A stretch of 38,299 bases of DNA from Klebsormidium nitens (taxonomy: Eukaryota; Streptophyta; Klebsormidiophyceae; Klebsormidiales; Klebsormidiaceae): contig DF237692.1 in the NCBI GenBank assembly GCA_000708835.1, positions 1-38,299 of the forward strand, given 5' to 3'. Each line of letters opens with the position of its first letter. Positions within the stretch are counted from its first letter, which is position 1. The notes beneath the pieces were generated by a model. It was not told where the DNA came from. It saw only the letters and a program-made list of their open reading frames with translations, and ran no database searches. The translations under genes and the position numbers were made by a program. Below are positions 30,180-38,299 of the stretch, piece by piece.

Positions 30180-33100
30180 TCAATGCATGTCCGGTGTGAA
30201 AGGGTACACCTCTAAGTCGACTGGATGGAGCTCGCCTGCTTTGGTTCGGTGGAGCGCGTCGAAGCACTGCAGAAGGAAGGGCAGCTTCAGTCAGCTTCAT
30301 TGTTGAGACGACAAATATAACCGAAAGGCAGCCCTCCATTGCAGTAGTGGTTCGTACAGAAGATCTCTCGGGCTAAGACATTCTGTGCCAGATTCCAGCA
30401 CAGCTAAGACCTTTCGACGTCTTGTTAGGGGCAGGGCCGCTTGCTTCGCACCTATTAGTTTGTTAACCGACGCCTCACCAAGGCAATCATATGGGCTTTG
30501 GACAGTAACCTGACGACGAAAGCACTTTCACCGAAGAAGGGTCCTCGCCAAGCAATCAACTTTTGAACGGCTGAGCGTGTAATAGTCCTCGAAACATTCA
30601 TCCAAAGCTTGCACCGCCCCGGATCCCTAGCCTCAATCAGAAGGGGGTCCTCATTCAGAAGGGGTTCCGTACAGAAGCGTTTCAAAGCACTCACTTGCTC
30701 GCAGAAGAGGCACGGGCTCTCGGGCACCAGTTCATCTCCCACCGTTATCTTCTGCAGCCAGGGCAAACACTGTGATCAGCGAGGCGAAACGTCGCCTTTA
30801 TTATCCCTGGCAGCACGGCTGCTGGAACCGTCCGAAATCGCCCTTGCCGAATGCAGATAGGGACTCCGTCCTCCCAGAGATTGCTCACAACCGAGTGAAG
30901 GACCAACCACGCGACTCAATTCTGGTTGGCAAAGCGCAACCAGAGAGACACCTTGAGCGGACGGGGCGATGCAACTTGCGAAAAGGGGAGGAACACGAGA
31001 AGAAGGGGACGTGGGCGCTCACCGACGCCTGCTGCTTACAACAGATGTGGCACTTTTTCGGCGGACGTTGCGTCTGCATGAGCAACGAAGCGAGACGCAT
31101 GTCAAGGTTGAAGATACGAGTATCCTGTTCTTCAGCACCAGACCCTATTTTTTACAACCGAGAGAAATTCATAGGATCCGTATCGCACCACACCATGCAG
31201 AGCCCAGCGTTCGAAACGTCGTGGTGAATGGCGGGCCGGCATTAACCAATGACGTGCAATCGAATGCTAACAGAATCACCTTCTCTTCTTTTACCGTCAG
31301 CGTATCTCAATATCGCAGCACGAAAGTTTTAACACCATCTATCTTGAATAATAAGGAGCCTGGTAAGCAACACTTGGCTCATGAAGGCAGAAAGAGTTTG
31401 TTCGGTTTTCTCTTACCCGGTACCGCAGCAAGGGATATGCGAACAGATCCGGAACGTCGAATCGGTTCAGCATCCTGCAAGATGATACAGCGAGGCTCTA
31501 TGTAGACCGCCTGATAACAGGATTGCGGATGGAAGGAATGTAGTTACAGGTTTGACGAGGCAGAGGTGCTTTCTTCAGCCACGCAGGCAAGACAAGAATG
31601 GGGTCCAATTAAAGAATTATAGCAACGAACTTACTTAAAAGCGCGTTTCAAAGAAGTGCGTCGTCAAACTGTGGACGCGGTTCAAGTTCATCGCTTCAAG
31701 CCGGATTTGCGCAATGACGTCACAACTCACCTCACGTCCGTGAACACCATCTTGTGCTCGCAGTTGCCCTGCAGCGCATACGACGAGCAGTCAGAGACTC
31801 GACGAGATGTTTGAAACATATGCATCTGAAATGGGTCTGATTTGGCACAGCAATGAACCAAATTCTGTAGAGGCGACAAAGCCCTGTTCCAGTAAAGATC
31901 GAAGACGTCGCGGCGTACTGCTCAAGCGGGTTCGAGAGACATTGATTACTCTGGGAAATGTATCAGTACTTCGTCACGACCGGAGAGCCGCCCGTTCATC
32001 GCGCACCGCGCATCGTTCGCTTCGACGATGGCAGAAGAAGCAATTGAGTCGGTCTGCGCAACGAGCTGCGAAGGAGGCCTTGGTTTCGGCTCCAGAACGT
32101 GCTTCATAACAGTGACAGTACGGATACTCCACTCCGACCCGCACGTTCTGGTCTCCAAAAGCATGTACTGAAGGTCTCAATTTCGGCCACAAAGGGTCAT
32201 CATAAAATACCCCGCGGTTGCGAAGAAGGTACTCCGGTCCACTCCGCAGGTTGAGTCTTCAAACGCGTGTAGTGAGGGAGTCAAATCTTTCTTACCTGGA
32301 TACTCCTTTCGGATCGGCACTTGTCAGGTCCTCAGACGCGTGTAGTGAAGGCCTTCACTTCGGCTACACAAGCTGCTCACAATTTTCTTAAGTGGTGAGA
32401 GTAGAGATACTCCGCACCGACTCGCACTTTCAGATCCTCAAACGCGTATAGTGACAATCTTCAAATTCAGTTATAAAGGCCGCGAAAGTATTCTTACCTG
32501 GTGACAGTAGAGGTACTCCGCTCCGACCCGCACGTTCAGGTCTTCAAACGTGTACCGCTCCATATCTCTCTGCTCGTAGCGGACGACGCCCGCCCCGGGC
32601 CCGCCACGTGGCGACGGCTGGGCGGCCGCCCATTCGACGATAGGCGCGCTGTACCTTATGGCTGACGCTCCGCTTCGCATATCGTCGAAAAAGGTGTCCT
32701 GCGAGGTAACGAGGCGATTAAGAAGGCGAACAGAGGCTTCGTCTCGATTATGGTTAATTTTCGGTCTGCTTTGCGTGATTATCTCTCCGCGTATGCAGCG
32801 GCGGTAACTGCTGATTGCTGCGACGCAGAGAACGTGATCCCGGACGGAACCATCAGAATAGACATACGATGAATTGCCGCTGAGTCCTAGACGCCAGAAT
32901 TATCTTCAGTTCCAGTGCAAGAGCCTCTTAAACAAGAGAAACATAGCGACCCCTCTGCCGCATGCATCAACCATTACCAGCAGGCAGTCCGACAGGCCGG
33001 ACGCTTGAGAGCGGAAGCTTTGCCTACTACCAACGGAACCCTTCTGTGACAACCAACCGGTCAATCTGCCGGCCTTGGCGCTCGGCGGATGTCCCAAAAC

Positions 33101-36100
33101 ACCTAGAGATGGGGTCATCCGACGAAGTCGCACGTGGCTACGTGGCGACGTTAAGGCAGTGAGTCCGGCCTCAAGTGTCGCCAATGGTCATAGTCATATC
33201 GCAAATGGGGCGACAGAAAGAGTTGCCAACGGGGTCCCTAAGTCGCCCGCGATGGGAGTTGTCCCACGAGGACCTCATGGATATCCTCGGGAATCTTAAG
33301 TATGTGAAAGTCGAAGACTCGCCTACATTTGTACCGTGATCACGACTTACCCCTATGAAAATAATCCGGAGGAATTGCCCTAAGCCCAAGATGACAAGCG
33401 TCTCACGACAGTCTCACGAACGACTTGCAGGATCCAACCACACCAGAAGACTCGCCACCAATCGTGCCGTTTCTACGACTTACCTCTACGAAGAAGTATC
33501 CGGAGGGGTTGTCCTTGCCCGATTCGCGCGCGAGCGTGTCCAGGGGGCACAGGATGCGGTCGCGGAACTGGGTCAGCCGTTGCGAACCAAGTATCAGGTG
33601 CTCTTGATACTGTACAGGAAGCGAGGCGGAGGTTTCATTATCAGACTAGGTTTCCGACCCTGAAATGAGAGATTGTTAACTGTCAAAACGCCGTACGATT
33701 AAGCCGAGGCGCGCTGACGGACCTCGATGGCACATACTTGAAGCGCTCAGATGAGCTGGCAGTGGGTAATACCGACCTGGACAGAGACAGGCCTCTGCGC
33801 CTGTCAAAGCGCGAACGATTCCACAAACCTCATGAAGGAGCCAAACAAGCAGGATTGCAGCTAAATCCACCCGGCGTTTGAGTGATACTTGCCAATTACC
33901 TGTCGAGTTCGTGCAAAAGAAGTTTGTAACGGTGGAGGATATCATTCAATCAGCCACTTTGCAAACGCTTTGGACTTGCCCCGGTGTTCCTGTTGCTGGC
34001 GTCAAAGACGCGCCCGATGATCACGACCTCCGGCGGAACTGGTTCGGCGCACGAAGGGAACATATCGTCCTGCGGTCCAAGAGAGCAGCCGACTTCGAAC
34101 GTAAGAACCACCCACTGAGTGCAGGAAACCAGGTTTGAATGACCTCCATGGGTTTATGAATGTTGTTTCTTAGCAGAAACAAACTCTTTCCAACACAGCT
34201 ATACTACCAAGTCTAGACCAGTTTTTTCATATCTGTTAAGATTCAGACCAGCCGACTTGTAGTTGCTCTCTGGTAAATCAGTACGTTTTCTTAATGTCTC
34301 CGTTTTGCTAGCAGGGGGGTAGCGGCCCATCAGACTTCTGGAATTTGTCAACACGTTGGCTAACAGCGCATGGCTTCAAAATTCGCCCCAATTGACTCAA
34401 TGGACACCTGGATATAAGCAACCAACGAACGTCACGGTTTGTTGCTCTTGCAACAGGCAGCGGGGTATAAAGACAGATGAGAAAGGAATGAAGTGTTACC
34501 TGGGTAAAGCAGTGCGTCTTCTTGTAGGAGACGGCGGCCCTTTGATCTTCCGGACAGTCCCTGCAGGACCGAGGGTAAGGAGATGTCAGTACTTTGTCGA
34601 ATAAGGGGAGGAAATTAGAAGAAATAAGGGGCTGGTTGGAGGGTTGAATGATCCCCCCCCCCCCAAAGGAAGAAACGGCGTGGTTTCCAAACCTTGGCAA
34701 GGAGTCGCAGTCGTCTGCCGTTATGCGGTCGCCTTTCGTCCGGGAAGAGCGGTAGCATTGTCAACCAGAACTTTAGCAGGGGGCTTAGAAAATCTCAGGA
34801 GACCGACGACCGCCTAAGCGAGGAGGATCCGATGCTGCAGGACGGTGCTATACAATCTTCAAACAACTCACAAGTATGTTCTTCCAGAACAACAGATGGC
34901 AGACTGACAGCACCTTTTGAGTTAGACGACATCAACGGATTGAGGACCAATAATGCCGTGCCTAGAGGAAGTGATCAGAAGCCTAAACTCGAAGCCACAA
35001 CCAAACTCTTCGTACCGTATGCAGCGCAGCGGCGCCTTGTTCCGCATCCTCTCCCGGTACACTCTCCACTCTGCCAGCGTCGCAAGCATCCCCTGGGTCG
35101 CCCCGTTCTCCGCCCATGATCCCTGCAGGCAGAGCCAGAAATTCGCAATGGATAAGGGGTAGCACAAAAATCGTATCGCTACTGTGTCTCTCTCGTTGTC
35201 AAAGCGTGGCGCTCCGGATGCACTGGTGTTGGAAACTTTGCCCTGTTTCGCCCATGATCCCTGCAGGCAAAGCGCAGAAGTTCACTATGGATGAAGGATA
35301 GCACAAACATTGCATCCCTACTGTGTCTCTTTCGTTGCCAAAGAATGGCGCTCCAGGTTCGGTGGGGTTGGAAGCTTTGCCCTGTTTCGCCCCACGATCT
35401 CTGCAGGCCGAAGCGCAGAAGTTTGCAGTAAATGAAGGATAGTGCAAAAATCGTAACGCTACTGTGCCTCTTCCGTTCTTTAAGAATAACGCTCCAGATT
35501 TGGTGGTTTTGGAAGCTTTTGCCCTGTTTCGCCCCACGATCCTTGCAGGCGAAGGGCAGAGATCATAATCGATGAGGGATACCGCAGATGATGTCTGCCT
35601 TTCGTCGTCAAATTTTGGACGTTCTAGATACGTTGTTCTTGGAAAGTGGGTCCTCTTATGCCCCAAACCCTTTGCGAAACCCTTGTATTCAAGCCCCAGG
35701 GCTGCCAAAGGCTGCAAGACTGAAGTTGACTACGTTCAAATCGGGCGGCTGCACCGCAAACTGGCCAGTTCAAACTTCAGCGATCCGCTTGCCTGGGGGA
35801 GCCGCCCGGAGCGCGCTGCCTGTCTCGCCGCCTTCCGCTTCTCCTTCCGCTGCGCCTCTTTTTTCTGCTTCTCTTTCTGCTTCGCTGCCGAGTTTTGCCC
35901 CCCTGGTAAGCCGTTGGCTCGTGTTTCGGTCTGGGGGGCTTGTGCTGGCTCGGTGCCTTCCCCCCCACCGTGAACTGCAGCGCCGTTGGCTTGGCTATGC
36001 ACCTGTGTTCCGTTCTGGGGGGCTTGTGCTGGGTCTGTGCCTTCCCCCCCACTATGAACCGCAAAATCGTTTGCTTCTAAGCGCATCTCCAGTCCGTTTT

Positions 36101-38173
36101 CGAAAGCTGGTTCAAGCTCGTTGATTCCCAGGGAGCGTAACGACTGTGCTGGTGAACCCTCGGCTGGCAAGCCGGCCGCTGTCCGATCTTCCAGTGGTGC
36201 TGACTGAACAGTTTCGTGCATGCTGGCTGCGACTATAGGTTGCTGACTGTGCGAAACTCCTAAGTCCGCAAGTGACTCTATCCCCTCTGTTTTGGGAGCA
36301 CTAAGCGCTGATAGTGAAGGACTCTGTAAGGGTTGGCCCAACTGGTTCTCTGGCTCAATCGCATGATCTTGGTTCAATGTGGGGAAAGTATCTGCCAGAT
36401 CTGGTGGGGGTTTCAGTGCTTCCAAGAGGGAGTCTATGGATTCTCGCCCCGGAGATTGCGCTTCGGCTCTGCTGAGAAGAACGTCACCTGACTCTCGCTC
36501 TGGTGACTGGATGTCTGCATCGCCTAGTAAAAGGGTCAAGGGGTCTACGGAGGGCGCTGGGGTCGCTCCTGTAAAGTCTAGAGCTTCCTGTGAAGCTTTT
36601 TGCTGCATGGAGGCGCCTAGTCCTCCGTTCTCAACTGCTTGCCTAAGATCTGCTGCATCCCCCGTTTGGAATTTTAACTCTTCAAATTCCATGGAGCCTA
36701 AGAAAAGCTGACTATCTAGGGCAGCGCTGGGGCCAGTCCCATTGGCTTCTTCTCCTGGGGATGTCTCTGCCCTCTTTTTCTGGCGTTCGGAATAGGGAGG
36801 GCGCTTCACGAAGCTGCCTGCTCTCCCATGAGCATGCAGAGCCTGGACCAAAGAGGAGAACAGGACAATCTCGATGACATACAAAGAAGGAAGTCAACTC
36901 CAAACCATTCTTGAGTTCTGACCTCTGAACAAGCATGATCTGATCTTCGTGCAACTCATTGACAGAATTTCATCTTTGTGCAACTTATTGACAGATTCCC
37001 ATTCTTGTGTAACGCTGAGCACTTGGGAAGAAAGAGAGAGGGAACAAACCAACGGATACACAGAAGTATAACAAAAATGTGGACGCCATGGCCAGAGAAA
37101 GAAGATGTTGCCTTCTGTAACCTTCTGTAAAACTTTTCTGACATCCACAGAAGCAATCAAAAGTGCATTAGCCATACCTTCCAGCAAGTTTTTGAGGGAA
37201 GTGGCCTGCCTTACTTGCAAATCATGAGTGAGCATCTCTTGCAGTATCTGTTCAACCGGCTGCATTTGTAGTTCGTGGCAGCTGCAAGACAATGGGATAG
37301 AAGAAGTTAGAAAAGAACGGGAAAATCAAAAGAAAGAGGTTTGTTGCGAACGGAAATGCTGGGATATGCGCGCTGTTCATTCAACATTTGAGCTCAAGCA
37401 GCAGTTCTGAGCTACAACAAGTCCTGAAAGCAAAGCGCATCACGCCATAGGGAGGCAATTCCGAGGCGGAACAAAGGAAACCACCAAAGCGCAGGGACTT
37501 ATGTTCCAAGCAAACTTGAAAACAGGGTCTGAATCAGTCTACACAACATAACGCCACCATGGAAGGAACTTAGCCAAGGGTTGTACCTTATGTCGACCGG
37601 TTGTGGTGAAATTTTGAGACAAGAGTCCACCAAATCCTGGATGTCCTGCAATAAAAAGACTCTCTGACTTTCCAGTTGTTCGAACAAAAGATCTTCAATT
37701 TATGACCAATAAAAGCAAGACTTCTCAGAAAATTGCTGCCCGTCTATGCATTTGGTGCTCCCTCCAAGGCTTCAGATATTTGAGAACCTTATGTGGCTTT
37801 GCAAGATGCTGACACCGAGAAATTTGAAAAAGTAACGCACCCGCAATTGTGCCAAGCACGTCTCTTTGAACTGCCTGATCTGCACAAAGTCCGACACAAA
37901 CTCGCCGCGCAGGAGGGGCGCACCAACCGCTCCAGCTCCAGAGAAAGACTTTGCTTCAGCTAGGGGCCAGGGGAGCTGCTCAAACCGCGGAGGTGTGCTG
38001 GCAACCGGAGCAAGCTCATAGTGCTGGAACAAGTCGTCCAAAGTCGCCACAGCATTGCCTCCAACCGCTTCTCCTTGAACAAGGAGATTCTCTGGAGTCT
38101 CAGCATCCTCATCGTCGTCATCTCTCAAGAGCTCCGCTTCGAGCTGGTGTATTTCCACGATGGGGGCCGCCAT
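30180..38173 (-). CDS. SNAPC3: snRNA-activating protein complex subunit 3 (SNAPC3/SRD2-like), fourteen exons
   Basis: Exons 38173-37841, 37645-37587, 37281-37215, 36842-35793, 35122-35016, 34560-34500, 34069-33980, 33609-33484, 32698-32498, 31768-31731, 31474-31417, 31073-31023, 30751-30695 and 30266-30180 join in phase to 794 residues. Known SNAPC3 proteins are about half this. The diagnostic C-terminal region is clear: LGSQRLTQFRDRI (about 595), YTFEDLNVRVGAEYLYCHQ, GNCEHKMVFTDVR, CHIC (738-741), then ESPCLFCEQCF (761-767), a Cys/His zinc-binding end. SNAPC3 binds the snRNA promoter element and drives U snRNA transcription in the nucleus (family knowledge). Exon 4 alone encodes 350 low-complexity residues ending in a Lys/Arg/Glu-rich helix. 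Two introns appear to be GC-AG. The ATG at 38173 has a good context (GCCATGG). An in-frame ATG lies upstream at 38230. Confidence 0.88.
32100..32497 (-). repeat. Decayed tandem copies of the SNAPC3-like exon 9 end
   Basis: The end of exon 9 (YTFEDLNVRVGAEYLYCHQ plus donor) recurs four times inside the following intron, near 32103-32170, 32200-32280, 32291-32350 and 32388-32460. The first-listed copy still encodes DQNVRVGVEYPYCH. The copy near 32291 keeps TTCTTACCTGG (plus strand), a donor-like edge. Spacing is about 90-110 bp. All copies carry indels or substitutions. Confidence 0.85.
33240..33483 (-). repeat. Decayed tandem copies of the SNAPC3-like exon 8 end and donor
   Basis: The true edge at 33484 reads (plus strand) CGACTTACCTCTACGAAGAA then GTATCCGGAGGGG. 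A copy at about 33344-33385 reads CGACTTACCCCTATGAAAAT then AATCCGGAGGAAT. It keeps a donor-like GGTAAGTCG. A more decayed copy lies near 33250-33300 (GATATCCTCGGGAAT). Confidence 0.75.
33610..33979 (-). other. Apparent GC-AG intron 7 of SNAPC3-like gene
   Basis: The donor reads GGG|GCAAGT on the minus strand and the acceptor CTGTACAG. Using GC gives phase 0 on both sides and joins RVFDASNRNTG to YQEHLILGSQ, which is colinear with SNAPC3. A GT donor three bases later would break the phase. Confidence 0.6.
35123..35590 (-). repeat. Tandem copies of the SNAPC3-like exon 5 acceptor and start
   Basis: Three further copies of a roughly 138-bp unit precede the true acceptor. Units start (plus strand) near 35110, 35249, 35386 and 35529. 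Each has CCCATGATCCCTGCAGGC or a close variant, which on the minus strand is an acceptor CTGCAG followed by GGATCATGGGCG, the first bases of exon 5. Copies nearest the exon are most similar to it and the farthest is most decayed. Each could act as a decoy acceptor. Confidence 0.85.
35123..35792 (-). other. Apparent GC-AG intron 4 of SNAPC3-like gene
   Basis: The donor reads CCCCCAG|GCAAGC on the minus strand, the usual strong form for a GC donor. The acceptor is CTGCCTGCAG at 35123. Phase 0 holds on both sides. The intron contains the exon 5 acceptor copies. A weak GT donor (GAA|GTTTGA) a few codons later is less likely. Confidence 0.55.
35940..36070 (-). repeat. In-frame repeat in SNAPC3-like exon 4
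   Basis: Two tandem imperfect copies of a roughly 75-bp unit encode AVHSGGEGTDPAQAPQNGT and AVHGGGEGTEPAQAPQTET. The frame is kept. They lie in the long low-complexity exon just before its basic Lys/Arg/Glu-rich end. Confidence 0.8.
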
Positions 38174-38299
38174 GGCCTTCGTTTTAGCTAAGAAGACTTG
38201 GAGAACCTGAAATGAACCAGTGAAACGCAACGATTGCAGTTTATGAGCAGAAGGTCGTTTTCAAAACCCTTATCGAAAGAAACCCCATCCGAGCGGGGT
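38174..38299 (-). promoter_or_regulatory. 5' flank of SNAPC3-like gene
   Basis: The last 126 bases hold the 5' UTR or an upstream intron of the SNAPC3-like gene. Nothing more specific can be read before the window ends. Confidence 0.35.

Noticed and set aside
34652-34664. Run of about 12 C residues
   Set aside because: Simple homopolymer inside a SNAPC3-like intron; no further structure around it.

Overview
This window is nuclear DNA from an intron-rich green plant, not a prokaryote. Four conserved multi-exon genes can be rebuilt by hand with matching intron phases, and their relatives are plant-like. These are a Di19 zinc-finger protein, the proteasome lid subunit RPN7 (its PCI region contains the plant-type stretch VVDAPEIL), a METTL4-type MT-A70 methyltransferase, and the snRNA-activating subunit SNAPC3/SRD2. 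Mixed GC, many short introns, MYND-finger paralogs and a KDZ-transposon-associated type of cysteine-cluster gene make a streptophyte green alga (Klebsormidium-like) my best guess. That assignment is inference.

Layout. 0.1-3.5 kb (-): a two-exon cysteine-cluster gene of the kind that travels with KDZ transposons, with one frameshift in a homopolymer. 3.6-6.7 kb: repeat territory, with a 70-bp array carrying TGACGTCA, a 195-bp repeat, an array of about 12 hairpin units, and an AT-rich element with inverted ends. 7.65-11.79 kb (+): Di19, five exons, one intron with U12-type AT-AC signals. 12.51-16.81 kb (-): RPN7, nine exons, convergent with Di19. 17.33-22.75 kb (+): METTL4-like, ten exons, divergent from RPN7 across a 519-bp spacer. 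22.75-24.2 kb: intergenic with a 363-bp MITE-like element. 24.24-28.40 kb (-): tandemly duplicated MYND-finger genes; the upstream copy (B) is intact and the downstream copy (A) is frameshifted by an 8-bp deletion relative to B. 28.4-30.2 kb: intergenic. 30.18-38.17 kb (-): SNAPC3-like, fourteen exons, with a 350-residue low-complexity exon and two apparent GC-AG introns.

The housekeeping genes act in separate processes: protein degradation, adenine methylation of snRNA or other RNA, snRNA transcription, and stress transcription. They are not a pathway cluster. The most unusual signal is structural. In RPN7, METTL4-like and SNAPC3-like, several introns contain decayed tandem copies (roughly 100-150 bp period) of the exon edge next to them, splice site included. 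The copies sit downstream of a donor or upstream of an acceptor. This recurs at six or more boundaries in three unrelated genes.

All exon coordinates come from reading splice signals, codon phase and recalled family conservation. No alignment, transcript or database search was available.
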